Source: Candidatus Rokuibacteriota bacterium (GTDB lineage Bacteria > Methylomirabilota > Methylomirabilia > Rokubacteriales > CSP1-6). From it: DNA of 64,000 nucleotides. The notes under the pieces are model-generated. The model was not told the DNA's origin. It worked only from the letters and a program-made list of their open reading frames with translations, and searched no databases. Below are positions 46,795 through 55,965 of this stretch, one piece after another. Position 1 is the first letter of the stretch; each line of letters starts with the position of its first letter. A program made the translations under genes and the position numbers. Where the stretch lies: assembly GCA_030647435.1 (NCBI GenBank), contig JAUSJX010000048.1:79378-143377 (forward strand). The letters run 5' to 3'.

Positions 46795-48248
46795 GGCTCT
46801 CGCTCAAGTCCGCCTCCTTTCACGTCCGGAACCTCGAAACGAGGCTGCCCTTCCGGTACGGCATCGTCACGCTCACGCGCTTCCCGCTGCTGCACGTGGG
46901 GGTCGAGGTCGAGGCGGCCGACGGCCGGCGGGGGCGCGGCTACGCCGCCGACAACCTCGCGCCGAAGTGGTTCGACAAAGACCCGGCCAAGAGCTTCCGG
47001 GACAACGTCAAGGACGAGCTGGTCGCCATCCGGATCGCGCATCAGGCGTACCTCGAGGCGTCCAAGGTGCCGCGCTCGGTGTTCCAGATCTGGCTCGACG
47101 CCTTCGCAGAGTGCCGGCGCCGCGGCCCAGAGAGGAAGCTCAACGCGCTGACGGTCTCCTTCGGCTCGTCGTTCTTCGAGCGGGCGCTGGCGGACGCCGC
47201 CGCGCGACTGGCCGGCGCCGACGCGATCGCGCTCCTGCGGCAGGACCTGCTCGAGATCCGCCCGGCCGCGGTCCACCGCGAGCTCGAGCAGGACGACCTC
47301 ACGCGCTGGACGCGCGAAACGCCGCCCCAGGCGCTCGCGGTGCGCCACACCGTGGGCCTCCTCGACCCGATCACGGCCGCCGACGTCCAGGCCGACGGCT
47401 GGCTGGGCGACGGCTTGCCGCAAACGCTCGAGGAATGCGTCCAGACCTACGGGCTCCGCCATTTCAAGGTCAAGGTGGGCGGCCGGCACGACGAGGACCT
47501 CGCCCGGCTCAAGGCCGTCGCCTCAACGCTCGACCGTCTCATCGGTGAGCCCTATGTCGTCTCGCTCGACGGCAACGAGCAGTACAAAGCGCTCGGCGAC
47601 TTCGCGCGGCTCCTCGAGGCGATGGCCAAGGTGTCGGCGCTCGCGCGCTTCCGCAAGGCCATCGCCTTCGTCGAGCAGCCCCTCGACCGCGCCGTCGCCC
47701 TCGACCCCGACGCCACCAAGGGGCTGGGCGCGCTCGGGGTGCCCGTCATCATCGACGAGAGCGACGGCGAGCTCGACTCGTTCAAGGAGGCGGTCAAGCT
47801 CGGCTACCGGGGCGTCAGCACCAAGAACTGCAAGGGCATCTTCAAGTCCTTCCTGAATCGCTCGCTGGTCGAGAAGTGGAACGGGCGGCGCAAGCCGGGG
47901 GCCGCGCTCTTCATGAGCGCCGAGGACCTCACGACGCTCCCGGTCATCCCGCTTCAGCAGGATCTCGCCACGGCGCGGGCGCTCGGCATCACCCACGTCG
48001 AGCGAAACGGCCACCACTACGTCAAGGGCCTCGCCCACTGTTCGCGGCGCGAGCGCTACCAGGCGACGCGCCTGCACCGCGACCTCTACCGCGGCGGCGA
48101 GGACGAGGCGCGGCTGCGGATCGAAGGCGGGCTCGTGCGCGTGGCCTCGCTCGGCACGCCCGGGTACGGCGGCGCGTTCGAGCCCGACCTGCCGTCGATG
48201 ATGCCGCTCGAGCAGTGGAGCTTCGACTCGCTGGAGGTGGAGCCCTGA
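46785..48248 (+). CDS. Enolase-superfamily protein (muconate cycloisomerase/mandelate racemase-like)
   Basis: About 487 residues, longer than the usual 370-450 of the superfamily because of an insertion at residues ~75-150. Superfamily features: HFKVKVGGRHDEDLARL (KxK base) near residue 228, metal ligands in VVSLDGNEQY, IAFVEQPLDRA and IIDESDGELDSF, and the C-terminal lysine region GVSTKNCKGIFKSF. The reaction is probably abstraction of a proton next to a carboxylate. No ATG, GTG or TTG lies between the upstream stop and the first conserved strand; an in-frame ATT at 46785 that overlaps the LLM gene is the best candidate start. The exact N-terminus is therefore uncertain. Confidence 0.78.
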   Translation: MPVRLSLKSASFHVRNLETRLPFRYGIVTLTRFPLLHVGVEVEAADGRRGRGYAADNLAPKWFDKDPAKSFRDNVKDELVAIRIAHQAYLEASKVPRSVFQIWLDAFAECRRRGPERKLNALTVSFGSSFFERALADAAARLAGADAIALLRQDLLEIRPAAVHRELEQDDLTRWTRETPPQALAVRHTVGLLDPITAADVQADGWLGDGLPQTLEECVQTYGLRHFKVKVGGRHDEDLARLKAVASTLDRLIGEPYVVSLDGNEQYKALGDFARLLEAMAKVSALARFRKAIAFVEQPLDRAVALDPDATKGLGALGVPVIIDESDGELDSFKEAVKLGYRGVSTKNCKGIFKSFLNRSLVEKWNGRRKPGAALFMSAEDLTTLPVIPLQQDLATARALGITHVERNGHHYVKGLAHCSRRERYQATRLHRDLYRGGEDEARLRIEGGLVRVASLGTPGYGGAFEPDLPSMMPLEQWSFDSLEVEP

Positions 48249-49300
48249 TCGCCTGGCGCCTCAACCGCTCCTTCGCCTGGAACGCGGCGCACCCGCCCAC
48301 GCTGCCTCCGCGCACGCGCCGGCTGCCCGCGGCCCCTCCCCTTCGCCTCTTCGACCACGCGCTCGAGTGTCCCGTGGGCATCGCGGCGGGCCCGCTGCCG
48401 AACTCCAAATGGATCGAGGCGTACGCGCGGCTCGGCTACGGTCTCCTGACGTACAAGACGGTGCGCACGGTCGAGCGCGCCGCCTTCGCGGCGCCCAACT
48501 TGGCCTTCTGCCGGTTCGGCGACCCGGCGGTGCTCGAGCCGGCGCCGCGCCGGCTCGACCCCGCGGCCGTCACGTGGATCGTCTCCTTCGGCCTGCCGTC
48601 GGCCAAGCCCGATCTCTGGCGCGCCGACGTTAAACGGGCCCGGGGGAAGCTCAGGCCGGGGCAGATCTTGATCGTCAGCGTGGCGGGGACGCCCGCGCCC
48701 GGCGGCGATGGCGAGCAGCTCGCGCAGGACTACGCGCAGGCCGCGCGCTGGGCGGCCGAAGCGGGCGCCGACGTAGTCGAGGTCCACCTTTCCTGCCCGA
48801 ACACGGTCGCCGCGCGCCCGCAGATGGTCTTCGAGGACCAGGCGCTCTCCGCGCACATCGTCGCGCGGGTGCGCCGCGCCGTGGGTGGGAGGCCGGTCGT
48901 CGCCAAGCTCGGCGCCTCGCGGAGCCCGCGCGCGCTCCACGACCTGGCGACCGCCATCGCGCGCTGGGTCGACGGCTTCGTACTCGTCAACGGGCTCCAG
49001 CGCCGCGTGGTCAAGGCCGACGGGACGGCGGCACTGCCGGGCGCGGCGCGCGAGGTGGCAGGCATCTCGGGTGACGCTGTCTGGGACACCTGCCGGGTCC
49101 AGGTGGAGGAGCTCTGCGCCTGGCGCAAGGCGGGCGCGTGGAACAAGGCGATCCTCGCCGTGGGCGGCATCACCACCGTCGAGCGCGCACGCGAGGCGCT
49201 CGCTGCCGGCGCCAACGCGGCGCTCGTGGCGACAGCGGCACTCGTCGACCCGCTCCTGGCGGCGCGCTTCAGGACCGGCGTCAAGCGCCCGCGCGCCTAG
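48245..49300 (+). CDS. Dihydroorotate dehydrogenase-like FMN protein
   Basis: 351-residue TIM-barrel flavoprotein of the DHOD family. It shows CPVGIAAGPLPNSKWIEAYA near residue 37 and LLTYKTVRTVER near 65. VVEVHLSCPNTVAARPQM near 175 carries a cysteine in the catalytic-base position (class 1 pattern). The FMN phosphate-binding end reads AVGGITTVERAREALAAGANA. It lacks the membrane anchor of class 2 enzymes. The context (tautomerase, LLM, enolase-like) points to reduction of an unsaturated ring or lactone rather than pyrimidine synthesis (inference). The only start that fits is CTG 48245, overlapping the upstream TGA. Confidence 0.78.
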   Translation: MIAWRLNRSFAWNAAHPPTLPPRTRRLPAAPPLRLFDHALECPVGIAAGPLPNSKWIEAYARLGYGLLTYKTVRTVERAAFAAPNLAFCRFGDPAVLEPAPRRLDPAAVTWIVSFGLPSAKPDLWRADVKRARGKLRPGQILIVSVAGTPAPGGDGEQLAQDYAQAARWAAEAGADVVEVHLSCPNTVAARPQMVFEDQALSAHIVARVRRAVGGRPVVAKLGASRSPRALHDLATAIARWVDGFVLVNGLQRRVVKADGTAALPGAAREVAGISGDAVWDTCRVQVEELCAWRKAGAWNKAILAVGGITTVERAREALAAGANAALVATAALVDPLLAARFRTGVKRPRA

Positions 49301-49345
49301 CCCGCCCCGCCTAACCCGCCCAGGAGGATGTGCTAGGCTTCGGCC

Positions 49346-50341
49346 ATGCGCTGGCTCATCGTCCTGCCCTTCGACCGCCCCGAGCACATGGGCGTGGACT
49401 TCCGCGACGAGCTGACGGCCATGGGCCACGAGGTCCGCACCTTCGCCTACCGGCGGGACAACCCACTCTACAAGAACCGCGGCACCAAGGCGGCCTACCA
49501 AGTCTGGATCCTGCGGCGGCTCGAGCGGCTGTGCGTCGAGTGGCGGCCGTCCCTCGTCCTCGTCATCAAGGGCGGGCCCATCACGCCGGGCCTGGTCCGG
49601 CGGGTCAAGCGGCGCCAGGACGTCCTCTTCCTCAACTTTTTCCCCGACAACCCGCTGTGGATGATGCCCTTCGACGGCATCGAGGCGTACGACGTCTTCT
49701 TCACCAAGGAGCGCTACGCGCTGCGCGCGCTCGAGGGCGTGGGGCTGCGCAACCTCCACTATCTCCCGATGTACTGCGTGCCGGCGATGCACCACCCGGT
49801 CGCGCTCACGCCGGAGGAGCAGCTGCGCTACGCCAGGCCCGTCAGCTTCGTCGGCAGCCGCTACCCGTACCGAGAGCGGCTGATCAAGGAGCTGCTCGAG
49901 TTCCCGATCAAGCTGTGGGGCAGCGGCTGGCAGCGGGCGGAGTCGCCCGACATCCGGGCGCTCGCGGCGGGCGGCCCCGTGTGGGGGCGCGCCAAGCTCG
50001 CCATCTACTCGGGCTCGACGCTCTCCCTCAACCACCATCATCCGATGAACGACATCGTGGGCGTCAACACGCGCGCCTTCGAGCTGGCGGCCGCCGGTGC
50101 CTGCCAGGTGGTCGATATCAAGGACGAGCTGCCCGCGCTCTTCAAGCCCGGGGAAGACGTCGTGGGCTACCGGGACCTGGACGAGCTGAAGAAGCACCTG
50201 ACGTACTACCTCGGGCACCCAGACGAGGCCCGCGCCATCGGGGAGAACGCGCGCACGCGCGCGCTCAAGGAGCACACGCTCCGACACCGCATCGAGGAGA
50301 TGGTGGCCGTCGTCGAGCAGCGCTTCGGCAAGAGATCCTAA
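49346..50341 (+). CDS. Glycosyltransferase-like protein (CgeB family)
   Basis: 331-residue GT-B-fold protein related to CgeB/DUF3880 and group 1 glycosyltransferases. The N-terminal part has MRWLIVLPFDRPEHMGVDFRDEL and PSLVLVIKGGPITPGLVRR. The C-terminal nucleotide-sugar half has PVSFVGSRYPYRERLIKEL, LWGSGWQRAESP, and NTRAFELAAAGACQVVDIKDELPALF, the conserved E-rich donor-binding motif. Donor and acceptor unknown. Its TAA overlaps the threonine synthase ATG by one base. Confidence 0.82.
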   Translation: MRWLIVLPFDRPEHMGVDFRDELTAMGHEVRTFAYRRDNPLYKNRGTKAAYQVWILRRLERLCVEWRPSLVLVIKGGPITPGLVRRVKRRQDVLFLNFFPDNPLWMMPFDGIEAYDVFFTKERYALRALEGVGLRNLHYLPMYCVPAMHHPVALTPEEQLRYARPVSFVGSRYPYRERLIKELLEFPIKLWGSGWQRAESPDIRALAAGGPVWGRAKLAIYSGSTLSLNHHHPMNDIVGVNTRAFELAAAGACQVVDIKDELPALFKPGEDVVGYRDLDELKKHLTYYLGHPDEARAIGENARTRALKEHTLRHRIEEMVAVVEQRFGKRS

Positions 50342-51567
50342 TGGAATCGCAGGCGCGCGAACTCCGCTGCATCGACTGCGGAGCGACCCAGCCTCTCGGC
50401 TACACGCTCCAGTGCCCGACATGCGGCGGGCTCCTCGAGCTCTGCTACGACGTCGACGTGCTCCGGCGCCGCGGCCCCTCGGCCTTCACGGGCGGGGGGC
50501 TCTGGCGCTACGCGTCCGTCCTGCCCATCGCCGACCCCGCGCACCGGGTCTCGCTCGGCGAGGGGCAAACGCCGCTCCTCGAGTGCCCGCGGCTCGGCGC
50601 TCGGCTCGGCGTCAAGCGCCTCCTCGTGAAGTTCGAGGGCTCGAACCCCACGGGCACCGTCAAGGACCGCACCTCGGCCACGGCCGTCGGCGCCGCGCTC
50701 CAGTTCGGCTTCGGTGTCACGTCGGTCGTCAGCTCGGGCAACGCGGGCTCCTCCATCGCCGCCTACTCGGCGCGCGCGGGCCTGCGCTCGCTGATCTTCT
50801 GCTACGAGCGGGCCTCGGCGCCCAAGATGCTCCACATGGCGGCGACAGCCAGCGACCTCGTCATCTACAAGGGCGTGTACGACGACCTGATCGCGCTCTG
50901 GGACCGGCTCGCCGAGGAGCGGCTCTTCTTCGACTGCGGCGCCTCGCGCAACCCGTACAAGCACGAGGGCAAGAAGACGATCGCCTACGAGATCGCCGAG
51001 CAGATGGGCTGGCGCGCCCCCGACGTGGTGGTGGCGCCGGTGGCCGTGGGCGAGACCTTCATCGCCGCGCACCGCGGCTTCGCCGAGATGGAGCGCCTGG
51101 GCTTCATCCCCAAGCGGCCGCTGATGGCGGCGGCGCAGGCCGCACGCGCCAACGCGATCACGAGGGCGTGGCGGGACAAGACCGCGATCGCCCCGCTCAA
51201 GATCGGCTACACCGTCGCCGAGGGGCTCGCCGCGGGCAACCCCGGGCGCAAGGGCGACTGGGTCCTGCGGATCCTGCGCGAGACCGGCGGCGTGGCCGGC
51301 CAGGCCGAGGACGAGGAGATCCTGGAGGCCCAGAAGATGCTCGCGCGCACCGAGGGGATCTGGGCAGGACCGACCGGCTCGGCCTCGCTTGCCGTGCTGA
51401 TGCGCCTCCTGGCCAACAAGCAGGTGGACCCGACCTCCACCATCTGCGTCATCGTGAGCGAGACCGGGCTCAAGACCGAGGCGCCGCCGCCCTCGCGCGA
51501 GGCCATCGCCTTCGATGAGGCCTCGCTCCGCCGCCTGGTGCTGGAGAAGCTCGCGGTGGGCGCGTAG
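50341..51567 (+). CDS. thrC: Threonine synthase
   Basis: 408-residue PLP enzyme that converts O-phosphohomoserine to threonine. The N-terminal zinc ribbon is LRCIDCGATQPLG...LQCPTCGG (residues 8-33). The PLP lysine lies in NPTGTVKDRTS near residue 105, and SSGNAGSSIAAYSARAG near 140 is the phosphate/PLP motif. TEGIWAGPTGSASLAVL and VSETGLK close the fold. The zinc ribbon places it in the thrC branch shared with many bacteria and archaea. Last gene of the run that starts with the BamE-like lipoprotein. Confidence 0.92.
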   Translation: MESQARELRCIDCGATQPLGYTLQCPTCGGLLELCYDVDVLRRRGPSAFTGGGLWRYASVLPIADPAHRVSLGEGQTPLLECPRLGARLGVKRLLVKFEGSNPTGTVKDRTSATAVGAALQFGFGVTSVVSSGNAGSSIAAYSARAGLRSLIFCYERASAPKMLHMAATASDLVIYKGVYDDLIALWDRLAEERLFFDCGASRNPYKHEGKKTIAYEIAEQMGWRAPDVVVAPVAVGETFIAAHRGFAEMERLGFIPKRPLMAAAQAARANAITRAWRDKTAIAPLKIGYTVAEGLAAGNPGRKGDWVLRILRETGGVAGQAEDEEILEAQKMLARTEGIWAGPTGSASLAVLMRLLANKQVDPTSTICVIVSETGLKTEAPPPSREAIAFDEASLRRLVLEKLAVGA

Positions 51568-51572
51568 GCGCG

Positions 51573-51618
51573 TAAGTAACATACGGCCTGTTCTCGGACA
51601 CGGCGGCCCTTGTCACAG
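51573..51618 (+). repeat. 46-bp intergenic repeat, copy 1
   Basis: A 46-bp segment starting TAAGTAACAT, five bases after the thrC stop, matches 60639-60684 at 42 of 46 positions. The last 28 bp, ending GGCCCTTGTCACAG, are identical. It could be the end of a mobile element or a small non-coding repeat. Confidence 0.8.
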
Positions 51619-52003
51619 TTCCGAGGGAGGGCGCCTCTGCTCCCGCCGCCGTCCTTTTTACTCATCGCGTCCCACTCCCATGGTTTTCCCCCAAGCATAG
51701 CGACCGAGAAGTGTTGGCGCCTCCCTGACCGAGAGGTTGTGGCACTTGGCCGATTGGGGCTAATTGCCAGGCCCTTCGGACCTGCAAGGCACTGAGAAAG
51801 ATCGTGGGTCATGGCGGCCTCAACTTGACAAGGCACCCGGGCCTTCAATAGAGTCAGCAGCGCTCTATGCCGGTCGGGCGCGCAGTCAAAGAGCGACCTG
51901 CGGCCCCCAGACCGTGGACCGGGGACGGGGGCCCGAGGAGGCGGTCAGCGCGGCGGGACCTCGAGTGTCCCAACCGAGATCTCGCCGGGGACCCATCGGC
52001 CGC
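51619..52003. other. Intergenic region without recognisable gene
   Basis: About 385 bp between the repeat and the 3' end of the nucleoside phosphorylase gene. It contains a pyrimidine-rich patch with TTTTTACTC near 51655 that might serve as a terminator. No protein frame on either strand shows family features, and no hairpin stands out. Confidence 0.4.
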
Positions 52004-52828
52004 TCACGAGCCCCGCCGAACGCCCCTCCACGCGCAGGCTGCTGCCGAGATCACCTGCAAGGCCCCGCGAGCGCCGTCGGCCTCGCCCTTCCCGAAACCT
52101 CCCTCGATACGGGCCATCTGGTTCGTCACGTGAGCGAAGCACACCACTGGCCGCCGACGGGCGCGAGAAAAAGCGTAGAGCGCGGCCGCCTCCATCTCCA
52201 CCGCCAGGACACCGCGCGCGCGGCAGGCCTCGATGGCCGCAGCGGTCTCGCGAAACGGAGCGTCGGTTGTCCACGTGGCCCCGCGCTCCAGCGGAACCCG
52301 GATGCGCGAGAGGCCGGCCGACATCAGTCGGATCAGCCGAGCGTCGGCGTCGCTGTAGTCCGCCGCCGGCAGGTAGTGATAGCTGGTGCCCTCGTCCCGG
52401 AGGGCGCGCTCGATGAGGATGAAGTACGGAGGCTCACGGACCGCCGTGATCTGTCCGGCGGACGTCAGGCTGAGGAGGAGACGGCAGCCCGACGCGAAGA
52501 GCTCCTCCGCCACGAGGACCGCGAAGGCGGCCCCGATGGCCCCGCCCACGATGCCGTAGCGGACTCCCGCGCGGTGAAACACGTGGAGTTCGGTGTGATA
52601 GCACGCCCACCGGGCCCAGCGCCGGGCGCGGCGCGTTCGGAGCAGGTGGCGGACGATGTCTCCGTCCGGGTCGAGGATGCACACCTCGGGAACCCGGCCG
52701 CGAGGGAGCCCCTTCTGCCGGCGCGCCTCGCGCAGCAGGTTCTCGGGAGTGAACAGCGACGGCGTGCCAGGATCCTTGTGAGCCAGGATGGGCGGCAGGA
52801 GCCGCGAGTGCGGCGGGCGAGGGGTCAC
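52004..52828 (-). CDS. Nucleoside phosphorylase-family protein
   Basis: 274-residue PNP/UDP-phosphorylase fold protein. Conserved pieces are VCILDPDGDIVRHLL near residue 48, GIVGGAIGAAFAVLVAEELFASGC near 92 (phosphate/ribose strand), LLLSLTSAGQITAV near 118, and GVLAVEMEAAALYAFSRARR near 212, the diagnostic VEMEAAAL nucleobase/ribose motif. It would cleave the glycosidic bond of a nucleoside, or MTA/SAH-like compound, by phosphorolysis or hydrolysis. It is the last gene of the long ArsR-Sec-DsrE operon, five bases after the flavoprotein. GTG start. Confidence 0.85.
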   Translation of the reverse strand: MTPRPPHSRLLPPILAHKDPGTPSLFTPENLLREARRQKGLPRGRVPEVCILDPDGDIVRHLLRTRRARRWARWACYHTELHVFHRAGVRYGIVGGAIGAAFAVLVAEELFASGCRLLLSLTSAGQITAVREPPYFILIERALRDEGTSYHYLPAADYSDADARLIRLMSAGLSRIRVPLERGATWTTDAPFRETAAAIEACRARGVLAVEMEAAALYAFSRARRRPVVCFAHVTNQMARIEGGFGKGEADGARGALQVISAAACAWRGVRRGS

Positions 52829-52832
52829 CGCG

Positions 52833-53981
52833 TCAGAACCAGCGCCACAGCCACCGCTTCTCGAAGTAGATCTTCCCCCAGTGCCAGAGCCGGCTCGGCG
52901 AGCGCATCGTCATCGCGGGCGCGGGCTCCGCATAGAAGTTGCCCTTGGCGTAGGCGGCCACACCGTGGCCCATTTCGATGATGCAGGAGCCGAAGCCATC
53001 GAAGCGCCGCGTGCCGCTCCCTCCGGCGAGCTCCGCAGCGATGTTCTCGGCCACCACCTCGCCCTGGCCGTGGGCGAAGACCCCCGCCTTGGGCAGCGGC
53101 AGCCCCACGGGCAACTTGATCAGCGTCGTGTCGCCGATGGCAAAGACGCGCTCGTGGCCCGTCTGGAGCGTCCCCTTGTCCACCGGCACCCAGCCGGGCT
53201 CGACGGTCAGCCCCGCCTCCTTCACGACGGGGGCGCACCGGTGCGGCGGGATCACGACGAGCAGGTCGTAGCCGGCCCTGGCGCCGTTCTCGAACGCCAG
53301 CTCCCGCCGCTCCGGATCCACGGCCACCACCTTGTGCTGTGGATGGAAGCCGACCCCGCGGCTCTCGACCAGCCCCTTCACGGCTTCCCCCATCGCGCGG
53401 CCCGCGACGGGCATGGGCAGCGTCTCGGGCGTGTAGACGTCCACCTGCGTCCCCTCGCGAAGCCCGCGCCGGCGGAGCGAGGCCTCGATCAGCATGGCGG
53501 CCTCGTAGGGGGCAGCCGGGCACTTGAACGGCAGTCCGGCGATCAGGACGACGACCCGGCCCCCGTTGAAGCGGCCCAGGGCATCGCGAAGTCTCAGCGT
53601 GCCGTCCAGATCGTAGAGATTGTGGCCTGCATCGGCGAGACCCGACACCCCGCCGAGCCATCCCTCGGCTCCGAGGGAGATGACGAGGTAGTCCGCGCCG
53701 ATCTCCTGCTGTTCGGTCGAGACTCGACGGTGGGCGGGATCGATCGCCCGGATCTCCTCCTGGACGACCTCGATCCCCTTGCGGCCGAGGCGGCTCAGGT
53801 CCCGGCTGATCTCCGACGGCTCCCGCCAGCCGAGCATCATCCAGAGGAAGGAGGGCGTGAAGACGTGCTGAGCTTGGCGGTCGATCAGGATGATCCGATG
53901 CTTTCGGTCGAGCCTGCGTCTCAGCGTGTTGGCGGCCACCAGTCCACCCACGCCCCCGCCGAGAATCACGATGCTTGCCAT
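52833..53981 (-). CDS. SQR-like NAD(P)/FAD-dependent oxidoreductase
   Basis: 382-residue flavoprotein related to sulfide:quinone oxidoreductase and flavocytochrome c sulfide dehydrogenase. The FAD motif ILGGGVGGLVAANTLRRRL is at the start. Then come the active-site-type LPFKCPAAPYEAAMLIE with Cys near residue 158, PPHRCAPVVKEAGL with a second Cys near 252, VFAIGDTTLIKLP for the second FAD contact, and a third Cys in FDGFGSCIIEMGHG near 335. Three cysteines in these positions fit SQR-type sulfur chemistry. The C-terminal WHWGKIYFEKRWLWRW is amphipathic/aromatic and suits membrane-surface attachment. Co-transcribed with sulfur-carrier genes, supporting oxidation of a sulfide or persulfide (inference). 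Confidence 0.85.
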   Translation of the reverse strand: MASIVILGGGVGGLVAANTLRRRLDRKHRIILIDRQAQHVFTPSFLWMMLGWREPSEISRDLSRLGRKGIEVVQEEIRAIDPAHRRVSTEQQEIGADYLVISLGAEGWLGGVSGLADAGHNLYDLDGTLRLRDALGRFNGGRVVVLIAGLPFKCPAAPYEAAMLIEASLRRRGLREGTQVDVYTPETLPMPVAGRAMGEAVKGLVESRGVGFHPQHKVVAVDPERRELAFENGARAGYDLLVVIPPHRCAPVVKEAGLTVEPGWVPVDKGTLQTGHERVFAIGDTTLIKLPVGLPLPKAGVFAHGQGEVVAENIAAELAGGSGTRRFDGFGSCIIEMGHGVAAYAKGNFYAEPAPAMTMRSPSRLWHWGKIYFEKRWLWRWF

Positions 53982-53993
53982 TGGATGTCCCTC

Positions 53994-54716
53994 CTATTCG
54001 CGCCGCACTGACACCGCTATGAAGGCAGCAGTCGCAGGCATCCACCGGGCGCCGATTGCGTCCCACTGCTCGACCCAGCCCACCCGCCCCCGGCCGCCGA
54101 GAGGCAGGAAGTGCACGGCGCGCTGCCACCGAGGATCCGCGAATCCAAGACTCGCCAGAAGGTCACGCAGTTCACTCGGGCTCAGGAACTTGGCCCCGCG
54201 CCAGACCGACGGGACGACAACACGTTTCACTCGGCGCCATAGTGTCCACGGTGCAGTCCGACTGAGGATCGCGACTACGAGACGGCCGCCTGGCCTGAGC
54301 ACTCGATGCGCTTCTGAGAGCGCTCTGCCGGGCTCGGCCATGAACTCGAGCCCGAGGATGAGCGTCACGAGACCGAACGCACCGGGCCGGAACGGCAGGA
54401 CGCCCGCGTCGGCCTGTACGAGAGAGAGCTTGCGCCCCAGGCGCTCGGCCTTGGACCGAGCAACCCGCAGCATGGGCTCCGAAATGTCCGCCCCGACCAC
54501 GCGAAAGCCCCGACCGGCCAGGGCTAGGGCGTGGTTGCCCGTGCCGCAGGAGAGGTCGAGCCCGACGCCCTCGCAATTGTTGCCCACGAGGCGGAATACC
54601 GCGTCCTTCTCGAGACGGTCCACGAGCTGGCCAACGGGCGTGGCGTACCACGCATCGTACGCCTCCGCGACGGCGTCGAAGCTGCCCGTCGGGTGCCTGC
54701 GGGTCTCAGAATGCAT
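53994..54716 (-). CDS. Class I SAM-dependent methyltransferase
   Basis: 240-residue methyltransferase. The SAM motif is GLDLSCGTGNHALALAGRGF near residue 52. The acidic strand end is VVGADISEPML, and LVQADAGVLPFRPGAFGLV is motif II. LRPGGRLVVAILSRTAPW is motif III. UbiE/ArsM-like overall, but without the paired cysteines of arsenite methyltransferase. ATG 54716 was chosen because it starts 10 residues before the fold and overlaps the outer-membrane protein gene by 11 bp. A role in methylating sulfur, selenium or a lipid would fit the operon (inference). Confidence 0.85.
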   Translation of the reverse strand: MHSETRRHPTGSFDAVAEAYDAWYATPVGQLVDRLEKDAVFRLVGNNCEGVGLDLSCGTGNHALALAGRGFRVVGADISEPMLRVARSKAERLGRKLSLVQADAGVLPFRPGAFGLVTLILGLEFMAEPGRALSEAHRVLRPGGRLVVAILSRTAPWTLWRRVKRVVVPSVWRGAKFLSPSELRDLLASLGFADPRWQRAVHFLPLGGRGRVGWVEQWDAIGARWMPATAAFIAVSVRRE

Positions 54717-55965
54717 AACGCACGACCGCGTGGACGTTCGAGTCACCCTTGAACTGGCCGTACGTGCTCCACGGCGGGCCGCCGAAGAAGTTGAAGCCGA
54801 GGCTGGCCGAGATGGCATCGGTCACCTGGTAGCTTGCCTCCGGGTTCACGTACCAATCCCCCTCGTTGGGGCTGCCGAGCACAAAGAGGCCGAGTCGGAG
54901 GGTCTGATGGAGAAGGAGCTGGGTCAGCCTGAGAGTCAGAACGTGGCGGGCGGCACAGCAATCCGGCATCGCCGGGCTCCGCGTCCTCAGGTAGGCCCCA
55001 TAGTTCTGCATCACCTGCACATAGTACTGTCCGGAGACCGTGAGGTCCGGCACGATCTCCCGCTGATACCCGACGAGCAGCCGGGTCGAGGAGTTCTCCA
55101 CGGCCGGGTTCCGCCCTGAGCGATCCGAGCGCGAGTCGTAGTATCCGGCCTCGAAGCTCACGACCCCGCCCAGTGCGGCGCCCTGGGCACTGGCGCCGTA
55201 GACGTTCAGTGGGGGGTAAAAGAGTCGGAGCGCCGGTCCCGGCTCCACCTCTTCGGTCGGCGTGTGGAAAAATCCTCGATAGGCGTAGAGGGAGACGTCC
55301 CAGCCAACGAGGTTTCGGAATGCTCTCAACCCCAGCTCCAGGTTCTCGATCGACGCGGGCGGATCATCGGTCGTTCTGGTCTCGATGGAGCCCGCCGGAT
55401 CGTAGAAGCTCAGCCGTCCGCCGGCTTCCGGGACGGTATCGGCCACGAAGTGGGGCGCCAGGACGAGCTGGAGCGAGCTGCCGGCCCAGTGGGCGGTGGC
55501 GCTCACGGCATCGGACCCCTTCTTCAGGTATTCGAGCGGGAGGCCGGAGATGAACGCCACCCAGTCTTTTGGGAACACGTCGTTGATGAAGATCAGGTCC
55601 CCGACGCCCCACGTGATGATCTGCCGCCCGATCCGGAGATCCAGGGTCGGAAACCTGAGATCGAGGTAACCCTCCCTGAGGGAGACGCTCACCTCGCGTC
55701 CCACGGCGTCGTAGATCAGCTCGGTCTTGGCATTCAGCGCCCACCACTCACCGCGTGGCGCCAGCTCAAGCCTCACCCGTCCCTCGCCAAGGATGAACGA
55801 CTCCTCGCAGGCGAGCCGCTGTGTGGGCGGACAGCCATCGGGCTGGATCAGACGGTACGCCGGGGCGGCCTGCACGAACCCGTGAATCGGGAACTGCTCG
55901 GCGAATGCCAGCCCCGGGCCGGCGATGGACGCTGCCAGGGCCAGGAGCCACAGACACCGGTTCAC
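54706..55965 (-). CDS. Outer-membrane beta-barrel protein (DUF1302-like)
   Basis: 419-residue exported barrel. The N-terminus CLWLLALAASIAGPGLAFAEQ is a signal peptide. Mature sequence alternates polar and aromatic residues and ends in VHAVVRYAF, the C-terminal Phe recognised by the BAM machinery. Segments LREGYLDLRFPTLDLRIGRQ and ITWGVGDLIFINDVFPKDW match DUF1302-type porins that occur with RND transporters and LolA-like proteins. GTG 55965 overlaps the LolA-like stop (GTGA). It is likely the outer-membrane part of an export or lipid-traffic route with the next two upstream genes (inference). Confidence 0.85.
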   Translation of the reverse strand: MNRCLWLLALAASIAGPGLAFAEQFPIHGFVQAAPAYRLIQPDGCPPTQRLACEESFILGEGRVRLELAPRGEWWALNAKTELIYDAVGREVSVSLREGYLDLRFPTLDLRIGRQIITWGVGDLIFINDVFPKDWVAFISGLPLEYLKKGSDAVSATAHWAGSSLQLVLAPHFVADTVPEAGGRLSFYDPAGSIETRTTDDPPASIENLELGLRAFRNLVGWDVSLYAYRGFFHTPTEEVEPGPALRLFYPPLNVYGASAQGAALGGVVSFEAGYYDSRSDRSGRNPAVENSSTRLLVGYQREIVPDLTVSGQYYVQVMQNYGAYLRTRSPAMPDCCAARHVLTLRLTQLLLHQTLRLGLFVLGSPNEGDWYVNPEASYQVTDAISASLGFNFFGGPPWSTYGQFKGDSNVHAVVRYAF

